DNA of 64,000 nucleotides from Candidatus Bathyarchaeota archaeon A05DMB-3. GTDB taxonomy: Archaea > Thermoproteota > Bathyarchaeia > Bathyarchaeales > Bathycorpusculaceae. The stretch is from contig JABFQN010000002.1 in the NCBI GenBank assembly GCA_019685555.1, forward strand, positions 62,001 to 126,000, in the 5' to 3' direction. A program made the translations under genes and the position numbers. Of this stretch, positions 16,743 to 26,817 are shown piece after piece; within the stretch, counting starts at the first letter, position 1, and each line of letters opens with the position of its first letter. The notes below the pieces were generated by a model that made no database searches, was not told the origin of the DNA, and saw nothing but the letters and a program-made list of their open reading frames with translations.

Positions 16743-18160
16743 TTTCGTTTCCTAAGCTCCTCCATGTGGCGGATGCTTTTTTCAATGTGCTGTTTTGAGG
16801 CTATGTCTGTTCTGTACCAAAGGGCTCCCCCTTTTATGGCGTTTATGCCCTCTAAGGAAATTTTTCTGGCAGCTTCTATGCTTTCGCCTATGCCTACAAC
16901 GGCTACGGCTCTAGATTTTAAAGCGTAAACTTGGCTGTTGCGTAGCTCCATAGATGCTGGGTAAACGCGGATTTTGTCGCCGTGTTTTCTGTTCAGTTCA
17001 TAAGCCTCTGTTAAGTCTACTGGTGTGTCAACCTCCGCCTTGTTTACTTGTTCCGGGTAAGCCTCTTCGAAACCGCCATAGTTTGGAGGCACTTTGTAGG
17101 TTACAACCGTAGCAGCCTTCTCAATTTTTATGCTGGTTAGGTTTCCTTCAACAATTTTGAAGCAGACATCTACAAAATCGTCTTTTAAAATTGGCAAAAT
17201 GTTTATTATCTCCGGGTCTCCGGGGCGGCTGTTGTTTTCAAGGATTTTAGGCTGTTTGCCAGTGTGCATAAACGCCACGTAGAACGGGATTCCCCGTAAT
17301 GCTTGGTTATCGGAGGCTTTCCACTTTTCAAAAACTCTGTTAACAATTTCAACCTCTTTCTTTCTGTCCGCCTTTGTCATGAAAGGCAAAACTTCGCCAG
17401 AATCTTTGTAAGAGCCCATCCCACCAGTGTTGGGTCCCTTATCGCCGTCAAAGGCACGCTTATAATCCCTTGTTTCTGGGAGCGACACTATGTGTTTGCC
17501 GTCGCAGAAGGCTTGAAAGCTGGATTCTTCGCCGTCTATTTTCTCCTCCACTATGACAACGCCGTGCTTGAGGTTTTCCCAAAAATGCTCGAAAAGCTGC
17601 TCGCGGGTTTTGAAATGGTCTCCCCACACGCCAACGCCTTTTCCCGCTGCTGGCTTGTCGGGCTTCACCACTGCCAAGTTTTCCAACTCGTCCAGCCACT
17701 TGTAAAGGGCTTTTTGCGCTTCTCCTCTCGTCTTATAATCTTCTGGTTTGAAGATTTTAAAGCGGGGATTTACCTCTGGAACTGTTTCTTCAAAGAGTAG
17801 GCGCTGCTGAACTTTGCTTGCTTCTATGGCGTATTTCCTTGTTGGACAAATCATGGGTATGCTGGTGTGTTTTTCAACAACGTCGCGGACGTCCTCTATT
17901 ATGGGCTTTTCCGGACCCACTATGCCAAAGTCTATTCGGTCTTTATGGGCTTCGGCGAACTTGCATATGTCCTCCACGTTTAAGTCTGGTATAACCACGT
18001 GTTGGGTTGCCTTTTTCACGTTGAAGGGGTTTCGCTGTTTGTCAGCCACATAAACCTCAACATTGTAGTTTTGGCTTCGCGTGAAAGCATCAATCATGGC
18101 TGTTTCTCGCGCACCATAGGAGACGACAAGTATGCCAACCCTTTCTACCAAAGCATCCAC
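16739..18160 (-). CDS. purD: Phosphoribosylamine-glycine ligase (GAR synthetase)
   Basis: ATP-grasp enzyme making glycinamide ribonucleotide from phosphoribosylamine, glycine and ATP. Key segments: GPEKPIIEDV, the ATP-grasp lysine region VVKPDKPAAGKGVGVW, EEKIDGEESSFQAFCDG, GDKGPNTGGMGSY and ENNSRPGDPEIINILP. The 473-aa length is a little longer than bacterial PurD (about 430) but the domains are complete. It lies 43 bases after purF on the same strand and overlaps the HAD gene. Confidence 0.94.
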   Translation of the reverse strand: MDALVERVGILVVSYGARETAMIDAFTRSQNYNVEVYVADKQRNPFNVKKATQHVVIPDLNVEDICKFAEAHKDRIDFGIVGPEKPIIEDVRDVVEKHTSIPMICPTRKYAIEASKVQQRLLFEETVPEVNPRFKIFKPEDYKTRGEAQKALYKWLDELENLAVVKPDKPAAGKGVGVWGDHFKTREQLFEHFWENLKHGVVIVEEKIDGEESSFQAFCDGKHIVSLPETRDYKRAFDGDKGPNTGGMGSYKDSGEVLPFMTKADRKKEVEIVNRVFEKWKASDNQALRGIPFYVAFMHTGKQPKILENNSRPGDPEIINILPILKDDFVDVCFKIVEGNLTSIKIEKAATVVTYKVPPNYGGFEEAYPEQVNKAEVDTPVDLTEAYELNRKHGDKIRVYPASMELRNSQVYALKSRAVAVVGIGESIEAARKISLEGINAIKGGALWYRTDIASKQHIEKSIRHMEELRKRK

Positions 18161-18203
18161 CTTTAAAGGCTAAGATGCCAGAAGGCTCTAATCTATTTTG
18201 CCA

Positions 18204-19706
18204 CTAACACTTGTCAAAGATTTCTGAAATCTCGTAAAGCCTTCCAGTCTCCTCGTAACCCTCCAAAAACCTCTTCCGCATTTCATCCGCGATTCTCTGG
18301 GCTAAAGGTGTCGGATACTCGCCAGTTATACATCCTAAGCATAACTCGTCTTTTCTGAAGCCCGTAGCCCTCACAAGTCCGTCGATTGACTGGTAACAAA
18401 CAGCATCCGCCCCTATGATTTTGGCTATTTCATCTGGCGCGTGTTTTGCGCCTATTAGTTGGCCGTAGGTTGCCATGTCAATTCCGTAAAAGCATGGGCC
18501 AATTATGCGGGGAAACGTTACAAACATGTAAACTTTTTTTGCGCCCATCCTGCGAAGTTTTTCAATGGTAACCCTTGTTGTGTCGCCGCGCACAATGCTG
18601 TCATCCACCACTATAACCTTTTTCCCCTTCACCTTTGAAGCTAGAATGTTGATTTTCTTGTCTATGGTAGCGTAACGCTCCCTCTCAAGGAGGATGAAAG
18701 CGCGTTCTGTTACATAGCGATGTCTTCTAGTGGCTCTTTCCCAACGCAAACCAGACTCTTCATGAACTCCGAAAGCTGCATCGTCGCCTGTTTCCGGCAT
18801 GGAAATAACCATATCGGCATCTTTCACAACTTCGGGGTTTTCTCTGACGAGGTTCCTGCCAAACTCCTCACGAATCTCATAAACATGCTTATCATCAAAA
18901 AAGGAGTCTGGTCTGGCGAAATAGGCGAATTCAAAAGCACAAAAAGCCTTTCGGTCTTTTGCCAGTTTCACTCTACTAAAACCATTTTCTGACACTGTTA
19001 CAAACTCACCGGGCTCCACCTCAAAGTCTCTGTAAAAGCCATTTATATCCAACCCCACAGTTTCGGATGAAAAGGCGTAAATGTCTTTATCTGCACTGTG
19101 GCCAGCGCATAGGGGTCTTATTCCATAGGGGTCTTTAAAGGCGAAAAATCTTCCATCTTTCGTTATTCCAGTCACTGAAAAGGCGCCTTCAATTTCTTCC
19201 ATGCAGGTTTTTACAGCTTCCTCAAGGTTTTTCCCTTTTGTCAAATTGATTAAGAGTTTGTGGCATATTAGGTCGGCGTCACTTCCATAAGAAAAGCCTG
19301 GAAAATCCTCGCTTATCTCTTTTTTAAGCTGAACCGTGTTAACAACGTTTCCATTAAAGGAAATAGCAAGTTTTAAACCACTTTTCGAAGCTGTAACTGG
19401 CTGCGTTCCTTCAATTAGGGATTTCTCATCCGTTTTTCCAGAAGTTGTATACCTAACATTGCCTATTCCAACGTGTCCAGGCAACCGTCCAAACCATTCG
19501 TGGATGGCGCTTGCCCTAATTTTCGGAACAAGATCTAGACTTCTATGAATGTAAAATTCACCATTTAAAAACGTTAGGAAACCGTGGGACTGATGCCCTC
19601 TGTGGTTTTGAGCTCTCAAACCCCAATAAATGTAAGGAAATACGGACTGTTTTTTGAGGTTTATTGCACCGAAGACTCCGCATGCTATTTTGAGATGCTC
19701 TCCCAT
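18204..19706 (-). CDS. purF: Amidophosphoribosyltransferase
   Basis: First committed step of purine synthesis: PRPP and glutamine to phosphoribosylamine. The N-terminal nucleophile Cys is at residue 9 (ACGVFGAI), so a short propeptide must be removed. The glutaminase domain includes HRGHQSHGF, GNVRYTTSG and SFNGNVVN; the PRPP loop reads VIVVDDSIVRGDTT. C-terminal Cys residues in ELCLGCITGEYP agree with the Fe-S type PurF. The first gene of a reverse run purF-purD-HAD-GH43-like; a TATA-like TTTATTTAAA lies about 45 bases upstream on the same strand. Confidence 0.95.
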   Translation of the reverse strand: MGEHLKIACGVFGAINLKKQSVFPYIYWGLRAQNHRGHQSHGFLTFLNGEFYIHRSLDLVPKIRASAIHEWFGRLPGHVGIGNVRYTTSGKTDEKSLIEGTQPVTASKSGLKLAISFNGNVVNTVQLKKEISEDFPGFSYGSDADLICHKLLINLTKGKNLEEAVKTCMEEIEGAFSVTGITKDGRFFAFKDPYGIRPLCAGHSADKDIYAFSSETVGLDINGFYRDFEVEPGEFVTVSENGFSRVKLAKDRKAFCAFEFAYFARPDSFFDDKHVYEIREEFGRNLVRENPEVVKDADMVISMPETGDDAAFGVHEESGLRWERATRRHRYVTERAFILLERERYATIDKKINILASKVKGKKVIVVDDSIVRGDTTRVTIEKLRRMGAKKVYMFVTFPRIIGPCFYGIDMATYGQLIGAKHAPDEIAKIIGADAVCYQSIDGLVRATGFRKDELCLGCITGEYPTPLAQRIADEMRKRFLEGYEETGRLYEISEIFDKC

Positions 19707-19921
19707 GTCTGGGGATAAGAAGACGGTTGTTTATCAACTTTTATGACAAGTTTAAATAAAATCGTTAAAAAGAAGACGTAGCCTAAAATTCTGGGCGCCC
19801 TTTGGAAACCTAGAGAGGCTAGCGTATTTGTTAAGCCAAACCAGCCAAAAATATAACTCGCCGAAATTCTTCTGAAAATCTAGAGGGGGTAGACTGCTAT
19901 TGGCTTTTCCAGCAACCAAAA

Positions 19922-21241
19922 TTATGGTGTAAGCCTAAACTTGTCCCTAGGATATAAAGTAGCTTCCCTAATGTTCTTTCTACCAGTCAACATCATGGTC
20001 AGCCTTTCCAAGCCAATAGCCCAACCAGCATGGGGCGGCATACCATAATCAAAGGCTTGCAAGTGATACTTGAAGGATTCCGGGTTTAATCCCTTTTCTT
20101 TTAGCCGTTTTATGAGAAGCTCTTTTGAAGCTATTCTCGTTCCGCCAGAGGCAAGTTCAATCCAACGCCACATGAAGTCGAACCCTTCGCAGAGTTCCGG
20201 ATTGTCGTCTTTTGGTTTTATGTAAAAGGCTTTGGACTGCGTGGGCCAATCAGTTATAAAGTAGAAGTATGGGTGGATTTTGCCCAGTGTTCTGAAGGCT
20301 GGTGTTGGTATATCCTCGCCCCATGGAATTTCTACGCCTTCCTTCCTCAAGTCTTCTAGCACCATATCATATGTTAACCGTTTGAAGGGTGTTTCAGGCA
20401 CTTCAAGTTTGTAGTTCAGCAAAGCCAACTCCCTTCGGCATTTTTCATTTACCACTTTGCATGTGTGTTGCATAAGCTGCTCCAGCAATTGCATCACGTC
20501 CTCCGCTTTGGCAAAGGCTTGTTCGATGTCTATTGAGACAAACTCGCTTAGATGTCGGCGAGTATGCGATTCCTCAGCCCTGAAAAATGGGCCTACTTCG
20601 AAAACTCTTTCGAGACTTATGACCAATTGCTCTTTATACAGTTGGGGGCTTTGCGCTAGGAAGGCTTTCCTTTCAAAATAGTCCACTGGAAATAGGGCTG
20701 CGCCGCCTTCCGTAGCTGAAGCTATTATGCGGGGAGTGTGAACTTCTATGAAGCCTCTTTCGAAAAGGAAATCTCGTATTACTTCGACAGCTGTGTGCTG
20801 AATTTTAAAAACTGCAATGTTTTCTTCACGGCAAAGGTCTAATGGGCGGGCGTCCAAACGAACTTCAAGCTTTGCCGGCACCTTTCCAATTATGTCTATT
20901 GGCAGTTGAGGTGAGGCTGTGCTGAAAACTTTAACCTCTTTCGGTATAACTTCGACCCCTCTAGGCGTAATCTCGGTCTTCTTCACGATGCCTTTCACGC
21001 CGATGCTGTACCTCTTCTGCAAGGCCTCAGCCTTCGACAAGACTTCGCTGCAGACTTTTTTCCGTGGAACAGTGATTTGCACAGTGCCTTCTCTGTCCTG
21101 CAATATTATGAAACGGATTCCACCTAAGTCCCTAATTTCTTGAACCCAACCGAAGAGGGTGACTTCTTGTCCGTCAAGTTCTGGGCGAACTTCAGCGGAG
21201 TAGTGGGTTCTCCGCCAGTCTCCAATTGAATCCAGTTTCAT
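19922..21241 (-). CDS. aspS: Aspartyl-tRNA synthetase (archaeal type)
   Basis: Class IIb synthetase charging tRNA-Asp (many archaeal forms also charge tRNA-Asn). The N-terminal OB-fold anticodon domain shows VTLFGWVQEIRDLGG. The catalytic core has motif 2 FFRAEESHTRRHLSEF and motif 3 GWAIGLERLTMMLTGRKNI. Length 439 aa is the compact archaeal form, without the bacterial insertion domain. Discriminating versus non-discriminating use cannot be decided here; no Gat amidotransferase gene is in the window. Confidence 0.95.
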   Translation of the reverse strand: MKLDSIGDWRRTHYSAEVRPELDGQEVTLFGWVQEIRDLGGIRFIILQDREGTVQITVPRKKVCSEVLSKAEALQKRYSIGVKGIVKKTEITPRGVEVIPKEVKVFSTASPQLPIDIIGKVPAKLEVRLDARPLDLCREENIAVFKIQHTAVEVIRDFLFERGFIEVHTPRIIASATEGGAALFPVDYFERKAFLAQSPQLYKEQLVISLERVFEVGPFFRAEESHTRRHLSEFVSIDIEQAFAKAEDVMQLLEQLMQHTCKVVNEKCRRELALLNYKLEVPETPFKRLTYDMVLEDLRKEGVEIPWGEDIPTPAFRTLGKIHPYFYFITDWPTQSKAFYIKPKDDNPELCEGFDFMWRWIELASGGTRIASKELLIKRLKEKGLNPESFKYHLQAFDYGMPPHAGWAIGLERLTMMLTGRKNIREATLYPRDKFRLTP

Positions 21242-21255
21242 TGGTTCACGCTCAA

Positions 21256-21786
21256 TCAGTCGGTAAACTCCACCCGCAATATCATATTGCGAACTTTACG
21301 GGCAATCTCCTTTAAAGCCTTTACATCAAAAGGAGGCTGCCTACCCCCCTTCTTCCTCAAAATAACTCTGGTTTCAGTTGTTCCGTCGGGCAGCCAAATA
21401 GTGTTAATGGTAACAATGCCTAACGGAGCAAATAAATCCTCCAAAAACTTTCTATCATCAACCCCATACTCTAAAACACGTATGGCTTTTCCAGTTTTTT
21501 CTCCCAAAGCCCTAATAATTTTCCCTCCATAGCCTAAAAGGCGGGGCACATCACCCTTGCCAACAAGTATAGCTAAAGTTTTTCCAGCATCCACAGCCTT
21601 GTAAAAATAAACGTTTTGAAGAGAAGGATAAGTTTCTTCCAGTGATAAAAGTAAACGGGCAATTTTCAAATCCAGCTCTGTCACTTCGCCAGATTTAACC
21701 TTCTCTGAGCACTTTTGGCATAGTATTCCACTTTTTAAACAGAAGCTGCATAATACTGTTTTCACCTTGGAAAGCGCCCTCCACAA
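21256..21786 (-). CDS. Zinc-finger plus KH-domain RNA-binding protein, archaeal NusA-like
   Basis: 176-aa protein starting with a Cys-rich segment (CSFCLKSGILCQKC, about residues 13-26), a probable zinc site, followed by a KH-type RNA-binding region with the GxxG-like loop LLGYGGKIIRALGEKTG (about 83-100). The C-terminal basic region resembles archaeal NusA-type KH proteins. It is 14 bases upstream of aspS on the same strand, so it is probably cotranscribed. A role in transcription elongation or RNA binding is likely but not shown. Confidence 0.7.
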   Translation of the reverse strand: MWRALSKVKTVLCSFCLKSGILCQKCSEKVKSGEVTELDLKIARLLLSLEETYPSLQNVYFYKAVDAGKTLAILVGKGDVPRLLGYGGKIIRALGEKTGKAIRVLEYGVDDRKFLEDLFAPLGIVTINTIWLPDGTTETRVILRKKGGRQPPFDVKALKEIARKVRNMILRVEFTD

Positions 21787-21834
21787 ATAAAGGAGGGGCG
21801 GCGGAGCTTTGAAATTTTTATTCGAAGTTTTTGT

Positions 21835-22113
21835 TTAGCGTTCCAGTGTTATTTCGATGGTGCTGACGTTTGTGGGCGTGCCACCCTCTTCTCTGGGTGC
21901 CACCTGCTCTGTTCCAATGCCCACTTTCTTTACCTTAACGTCTGGTAGAAACCTGCGCCTTACGACTTCAACGACGTCGACTGCTCGGCTTATGGCTCTT
22001 CCTCTAGCTTTTACATTTACTTCTTTTGCTCCGCCGTGGAAGAGGGTTATGCAAGCCAGTACATAGTTCATTACTGGCTTTCTCCCGATCAACACTGAGT
22101 TGCTTTCTGACAT
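21835..22113 (-). CDS. albA: Alba chromatin / RNA-binding protein
   Basis: Small dimeric DNA- and RNA-binding protein of archaeal chromatin. The N-terminus [17 protein letters not shown] holds the conserved Lys of the IGxKPxMNYV motif, followed by [21 protein letters not shown], the DNA-facing helix. About 92 aa, family-typical. I begin at the Met before SESNSV; an ATG five codons earlier is possible. It is the first of a reverse run with the KH protein and aspS. Confidence 0.95.
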   Translation of the reverse strand: MSESNSVLIGRKPVMNYVLACITLFHGGAKEVNVKARGRAISRAVDVVEVVRRRFLPDVKVKKVGIGTEQVAPREEGGTPTNVSTIEITLER

Positions 22114-22308
22114 TTTGTACCGCCTCACTCCTTGTTCTCACATTTTCTGTGGCTTCATAACCATTTTTCTCGATAAATAAATATGTTGCGGTTTTAAGTT
22201 CTAGTGGCAAAAGCTTTTGAAGCAGTAATAGGCATGGTTCTGCTAAATGCTTAAATAACCTATACCATTGTAAAACTAAACTTAATAAAAGGTTAAGAAG
22301 CGTTAACC

Positions 22309-22767
22309 TTGGAAGCCCTTACAAAACGTTCAATCCAGCTGCTTAAACTGCTTTATGAGAAGGGGAAAATGACAAGCACGTATTCTACGCATATTAGGCA
22401 AAACGACTTGGCAAAGGAGTTGGGCATAAGCAGACAAGCCTTAAATCTCCACCTAAAAAGACTGAGAAACCTAAACTACATAAGAACTGGAAGAGGCTTC
22501 ATAGACGTTACAGAAAAAGGACTAAACGCTCTTGGGTTTTCCTCCACACCAGCCTTCATATTCATAAAGGTTTCTCCCAGCAAAAGAAGCGAAGTTTACA
22601 GAAAAATTAGGGAAATTGCCCTCCAAAGGGCTTTTAGAGTGGCAGGCGACGTAGACGCCATACTTGTTGTTGACAGAGACAAGCTTAACGAAATTTTAAG
22701 AAGATTATCTGAGATTGAAGGCGTAAAAGATACAAGGTCTTATGTGGCTATAGAATCCCTAAAGTAA
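22309..22767 (+). CDS. HTH regulator with C-terminal Lrp-like (RAM) domain
   Basis: 152-aa protein, TTG start. Residues ~1-70 form a winged helix with the recognition segment NDLAKELGISRQALNLHLKRLRNLNYI. Residues ~80-150 (AFIFIKVSPSKRSEVYRKIREI...VAGDVDAILVVDRDKLNEIL) look like an Lrp/AsnC effector domain. It lies only 14 bases upstream of sucC on the same strand, so it may be the local regulator of succinyl-CoA synthetase; Lrp-type proteins often sense amino acids or related metabolites. Confidence 0.78.
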   Translation: MEALTKRSIQLLKLLYEKGKMTSTYSTHIRQNDLAKELGISRQALNLHLKRLRNLNYIRTGRGFIDVTEKGLNALGFSSTPAFIFIKVSPSKRSEVYRKIREIALQRAFRVAGDVDAILVVDRDKLNEILRRLSEIEGVKDTRSYVAIESLK

Positions 22768-22781
22768 ACGAGGAGAAATTC

Positions 22782-23918
22782 ATGAAGCTTCTCGAATATG
22801 AGGCTAAGAAAATCCTTGCAAAATACGGCATCCCAACGCCCAGAGGCGATTTGGCAACAAACACTGCTCAAGCCTGTGAAATAGCCAAAAACCTAAAACC
22901 TCCAATTGCTATAAAAGCGCAAGTCCCAGTGGCTGGAAGGGGAAAAGCTGGCGGAATACTCTTTGTTGACTCTGTTGCAGAGGTTGAAAAAGCCGCGGAA
23001 AAACTTTTCAGCGTGCAGATAAAGGGTTTTCCAGTTCGAAGCCTATGGATTGAAGAGAGGATATATGCTGAAAAAGAACTTTATTTTGGCGTGACGGTTG
23101 ATAGGCTTAACAAGGGTTATGTTGTTATTGCGTCGGCTGAAGGTGGAATGGAGATAGAGGAAGTTGCAGCGAAAACTCCAGGAAAAGTCATAAGATTTCC
23201 GCTAAAAGCGCCATATGGCTTTAGACCATATCACGCTCGGCAAATAGCCAAACGTATGGGGTACACTGAAAACCAGCTTTCCACACTTGCAAACATTTTC
23301 TACAACCTATACAAAGCCGGAATGTATTATGACGCGGAGTTAATTGAAATGAATCCCCTTGTCGAAACTTCTGACGGAAACTTTTTGGCAGTTGACGCCC
23401 GCATAATAATCGATGATAATGCACTGTTTCGCCACCCAGAATTCAAAGGAAGAGTTTTAGAAAGTGAACTTTCCCCCCAAGAGGTTGAGGCGGCGAGAAA
23501 TGATTTGGCATATGTTAAGCTTGACGGGAATATAGGAGTTATAGGCAACGGCGCTGGACTTGTAATGGCAACATTAGACGCCATACAACTCTACGGAGGC
23601 AAACCCGCAAACTTCCTTGATGTCGGCGGCGGGGCTCCTTCAGAAAAAATAGCAGCAGCCCTAAAGATAGTGTTTTCAGACCCCGCTGTGAAAGCCCTCT
23701 TCATAAACATTCTAGGCGGAATAACCCGCTGTGACGAAGTTGCAAGGGGCATCCTTAAAGCTAAAGAAAAACTAGGCATCAAAAAACCAATGGTTATACG
23801 ATTGGTAGGAACAAACGAGGAAGAAGGAAAACAAATCTTGATGGAAGCTGGGATCCCCGTGCTGGATAGCATGGAAGAAGCAGCACATCAAGTGGTGGAA
23901 ATCGTAAAGGGAACGTGA
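22782..23918 (+). CDS. sucC: Succinyl-CoA synthetase (ADP-forming) beta subunit
   Basis: ATP-grasp subunit that, with SucD, converts succinyl-CoA, ADP and Pi to succinate, CoA and ATP. Begins [22 protein letters not shown], with the ATP-grasp [16 protein letters not shown] and the C-terminal [17 protein letters not shown] and [13 protein letters not shown] segments. Length 378 aa is typical. An RBS-like GAGGAG precedes the ATG. Together with korABC it makes a two-step 2-oxoglutarate-to-succinate segment with substrate-level ATP formation. Confidence 0.95.
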   Translation: MKLLEYEAKKILAKYGIPTPRGDLATNTAQACEIAKNLKPPIAIKAQVPVAGRGKAGGILFVDSVAEVEKAAEKLFSVQIKGFPVRSLWIEERIYAEKELYFGVTVDRLNKGYVVIASAEGGMEIEEVAAKTPGKVIRFPLKAPYGFRPYHARQIAKRMGYTENQLSTLANIFYNLYKAGMYYDAELIEMNPLVETSDGNFLAVDARIIIDDNALFRHPEFKGRVLESELSPQEVEAARNDLAYVKLDGNIGVIGNGAGLVMATLDAIQLYGGKPANFLDVGGGAPSEKIAAALKIVFSDPAVKALFINILGGITRCDEVARGILKAKEKLGIKKPMVIRLVGTNEEEGKQILMEAGIPVLDSMEEAAHQVVEIVKGT

Positions 23919-23922
23919 AACA

Positions 23923-24798
23923 ATGGGTATAATAGTTAACAAAAACACAAAAGCAATAGTTCAAGGCATAACCGGAACCCAGGGAAGCTTCCACACTAAG
24001 CTCATGCTGGAATATGGGACACAGATTGTGGGGGGCGTAACGCCTGGAAAAGGCGGAACAAGAGTCCACGGAGTTCCCGTGTACGACACTGTTGAAGAAG
24101 CCGTAGAAAAACACACAGCAAACGCGTCGATAATTTTTGTTCCAGCACCCTTCGCGGCAGACGCAGCACTAGAAGCATTAGAAAACGGGATTAAAACAGT
24201 TGTTATAATCACCGAACACATCCCCGTGAAAGATTCAATAAATGTTATGGCTTATGCCAATCAAGTCGGCGCTACAGTAATTGGTCCCAACACGCCGGGA
24301 ATAATAACACCTGAAGAATGTAAACTCGGCATAATGCCAGCCCACATATTCAAATCAGGAAACGTTGGAATGGTTTCAAGAAGTGGAACATTAACTTATG
24401 AAATAGCCGCTGGCTTAACCAAACGACAACTGGGTCAATCCACATGCGTTGGTCTGGGCGGAGACCCGATAGTAGGGTTAAACTTTATAGATGTTCTGAA
24501 ACTTTTTGAAAAAGACCCCCAAACAGAAGCCGTAACCATTATAGGAGAAATTGGCGGAAACCTTGAGGAACTTGCAGCAGAATACATAGCCACAGAAGAC
24601 TATCCAAAACCTGTTGTTGCCTTCATAGCTGGGCGTTCCGCCCCGCCTGGAAAACGTATGGGGCATGCAGGTGCTATAATAATGGGTAAAGCTGGAACTG
24701 CTGAAAGCAAGATTGAAGCTTTCCAGAAGGCGAATGTTGAAGTAGCAGAAAAGCCAAGTGACGTAGCTTTGTTGTTGGAAAGGCTGCTGAAACAGTGA
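23923..24798 (+). CDS. sucD: Succinyl-CoA synthetase (ADP-forming) alpha subunit
   Basis: Partner of SucC. The CoA-binding N-terminus shows [21 protein letters not shown] and [21 protein letters not shown] is conserved, and the phosphorylated His lies in MGHAGAII near the C-terminus. 291 aa, full length. Four bases separate it from sucC, so the subunits are coordinately made. Confidence 0.95.
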   Translation: MGIIVNKNTKAIVQGITGTQGSFHTKLMLEYGTQIVGGVTPGKGGTRVHGVPVYDTVEEAVEKHTANASIIFVPAPFAADAALEALENGIKTVVIITEHIPVKDSINVMAYANQVGATVIGPNTPGIITPEECKLGIMPAHIFKSGNVGMVSRSGTLTYEIAAGLTKRQLGQSTCVGLGGDPIVGLNFIDVLKLFEKDPQTEAVTIIGEIGGNLEELAAEYIATEDYPKPVVAFIAGRSAPPGKRMGHAGAIIMGKAGTAESKIEAFQKANVEVAEKPSDVALLLERLLKQ

Positions 24799-24856
24799 CA
24801 AAAAGTATATTTGACCGTTTCTTATGTGTGTTGTAACTGCGAGAGGAATAAACGCT

Positions 24857-25018
24857 ATGCCCATAATGGATCCGCTCAAAAAAACTTTAGCTCAGCAGCG
24901 TAGGCTTTATATGAAAATCTGCAGAGAATGTGGTGCACGCAACGCTGCATCGGCAGTTAAATGCAGAAAATGCCGCAGCAAAAACCTCCGCTGGAAGAAA
25001 AGAGAAATAGTTAAGTAA
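24857..25018 (+). CDS. rpl40e: Large ribosomal subunit protein eL40
   Basis: 53-aa zinc-binding ribosomal protein. The four-Cys motif CRECGARN...CRKCRSKNLR and the basic C-terminus match L40e, which in eukaryotes is the ubiquitin-fused protein. I start at MPIMDP; a longer frame adds eleven non-conserved residues. It follows sucD by about 60 bases. Confidence 0.93.
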   Translation: MPIMDPLKKTLAQQRRLYMKICRECGARNAASAVKCRKCRSKNLRWKKREIVK

Positions 25019-25142
25019 TGAAAATGGCATTTCTTTGCATTTTTCAAGGTAATTACCACCTAATTATCGGTTTTAAGGTGTAATTTGTTGGCTTGTAAGA
25101 AAAAAGCAATCAAGAAGAAGTAAAAATATAACTCCCTTATTT

Positions 25143-25757
25143 TTATAGAATTTTAAACAATGTTTCGATGTTAAAGAATGTATTCGCACATCCATTTTTC
25201 AGTAAAGGAATTGCTTGGCCAGCCACATTCATTTGATACAATGCCTCTCCAGCTAGCCTTAACTCTTCACCGCAAGCAACTCCAACGACACCTTCATAAT
25301 GCTTAAGCTTTAAAATCTTCGAGATACAGGAACCGCCAGGCAAGATATAAACGTCGTAACCCTTCATTTCAGCAACAGATGCGGCTCTGTTAATCAAACA
25401 ATCCGGAGAACAGTGAGCGCAAACATAGGATGGAATATCCTGCTCAAATTTTGCCTTACAACGGTTGTCCATAAATTTTCTGGAACAATGCGGCAGAAAA
25501 AGCGCCCTTTTCCTTGTTTTTCTAAACTTTTTCCTTTCTAAAAAGTTCCTTGCTTCCATATCCACCAAGTCCTCCAAAAGCTGGACAGCGTCAGACAAAT
25601 TGAGACCTGTCATCTCTTCGATTCTAAACTTTCTAATAATGTCTTGCATGGTGTTGCCAACTTTTCTGTGCATTCTCTTTTCATAACTGATTTTGGCTAT
25701 TTCTGTGAAAAAGAATCGCGGTATTCTTGAAAGGTCAAATGTGAATTTATATGGCAT
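25143..25757 (-). CDS. DUF116-like cysteine-rich protein
   Basis: 204-aa protein resembling the DUF116 family found in archaea and some anaerobic bacteria. The Cys pattern LFLPHCSRKF...RCKAKF...CAHCSPDCLI and the later PGGSCISKILK and ACGEELR are the recognisable parts; the Cys residues could bind iron-sulfur or zinc. N-terminal 30 residues are hydrophobic/aromatic but not a clear membrane helix. Function unknown. Convergent with L40e, leaving a 124-base AT-rich gap with an imperfect inverted repeat. Confidence 0.7.
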   Translation of the reverse strand: MPYKFTFDLSRIPRFFFTEIAKISYEKRMHRKVGNTMQDIIRKFRIEEMTGLNLSDAVQLLEDLVDMEARNFLERKKFRKTRKRALFLPHCSRKFMDNRCKAKFEQDIPSYVCAHCSPDCLINRAASVAEMKGYDVYILPGGSCISKILKLKHYEGVVGVACGEELRLAGEALYQMNVAGQAIPLLKNGCANTFFNIETLFKIL

Positions 25758-25849
25758 AACTAGAACAATAGATAAACAAACCTTTAAAATTAACCCTTCT
25801 TATTTAGATAGTTAGTCTCAAACTTAGGAAAGTTGAGGGGGCTTAACAA

Positions 25850-26257
25850 GTGGGTTTATTAGATTTCTTCAGGAGGAAGGAAAAGAAAGAAGAGGCTAAA
25901 ACTGCAACGGAATCTCAGAGACAGATGACCGAGCTTGAAAAACTTTGCGGCGATGACAAAGAAACCTACGAGGCTTTACTTAACACCATGTTCCTTGATC
26001 CCCAAAAGATAGGCGTTTCAATGAAAGAGGCAGTTGAAAACGCCAAAAAATTTGAAAAAGAGAAGGATTTGACAAGAGCAAGAGTGTGGTATCAAATTGC
26101 AGGGGGACTAGCAATTTACGAGGGCGACGTTGAAAAAGTTGTCGAGTACTTTGGCAAATGCGAGAAACTCTCTGGTGCAAGCTACCCAATTTTAAAGAAT
26201 CCTGAAAAAGCTGTAGCCAAAGCTCAAGAGTATTACGAGAAGTTTCTAAAATCTTAA
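25850..26257 (+). CDS. Hypothetical helical protein, TPR-like
   Basis: 135-aa protein with GTG start and GAGGGGG upstream. Charged N-terminus (MGLLDFFRRKEKKEE), then alpha-helical repeats resembling TPR units: KEAVENAKKFEKEKDLTRARVWYQIAGGLAIYEGDVEKVVEYFGKCEKLSG. No catalytic motif and no signal. Codon use resembles the neighbours. Not recognised; possibly a scaffold for protein interaction. Confidence 0.62.
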   Translation: MGLLDFFRRKEKKEEAKTATESQRQMTELEKLCGDDKETYEALLNTMFLDPQKIGVSMKEAVENAKKFEKEKDLTRARVWYQIAGGLAIYEGDVEKVVEYFGKCEKLSGASYPILKNPEKAVAKAQEYYEKFLKS

Positions 26258-26295
26258 TTCGCAAAAGACCATTGTAATACGCGTGTCATTTCTTT

Positions 26296-26718
26296 TTATT
26301 TTTCTTTCTCTTCTGTATAGCCTAATAGTTCTCTTAATGATTTTACCTCTTCTCGCAGCATGTTTACTTCACTTTCAAGTGCGCTGACTCTTGACTCCGC
26401 TGCCTTCTTCAGTTTTTCAATTTCAACCATTAAATTTGCCCGTTCAGTTTCAAGAGTTTTTATTTTTTCCCGCAAGTTTTTCAGGGTCTGCATAAGCTCC
26501 CCCTTTATTACCTTAATTCTTTCAACCATATTTTTAATGCTTACTGTCTCTTCAGCCTTTTCCTCCAATTTTACGGCAGTTCTGAACCTTGCTTTGCAGC
26601 TAGGGCATTCAAAAATTCCCATAAGCTTAGCTGCGCCTTCCGCTGGTCTTCGCGGAGAAACAGTCCAAGTCTTAACTGGAGCAATCACTTCATTCCCGCA
26701 TTTTGGGCATTTTACCAA
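26296..26718 (-). CDS. Zinc-ribbon plus coiled-coil protein
   Basis: 140-aa protein. An N-terminal zinc ribbon uses CPKCGNEV and CPSCKARFRT (about residues 4-45), separated by a basic loop TVSPRRPAEGAAK. Residues ~58-135 are a long heptad-rich coiled coil. The design suggests a nucleic-acid-binding or adaptor protein. It is divergent from a second small coiled-coil gene 100 bases away. Confidence 0.68.
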   Translation of the reverse strand: MVKCPKCGNEVIAPVKTWTVSPRRPAEGAAKLMGIFECPSCKARFRTAVKLEEKAEETVSIKNMVERIKVIKGELMQTLKNLREKIKTLETERANLMVEIEKLKKAAESRVSALESEVNMLREEVKSLRELLGYTEEKEK

Positions 26719-26817
26719 ACCACAACCCTATTATAACTAAAGCTTTAGAGACTAAAATGTGTTTTGTAGCAAATTATTAATCCACAGAGGTACGTTACAA
26801 TTAAATTGGTGGTGTAA

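Noticed and set aside
19707-19921. Possible ncRNA between purF and aspS.
   Set aside because: The region contains TATA-like elements for purF but no recognisable RNA fold.
25050-25084. Imperfect inverted repeat (AATTACCACCT ... AAGGTGTAATT), sharing the 13-mer ATTAGGTGGTAAT with about 8107-8119.
   Set aside because: Matches of this length are expected by chance in 64 kb of AT-rich DNA and the two places have unlike contexts; no function can be argued.
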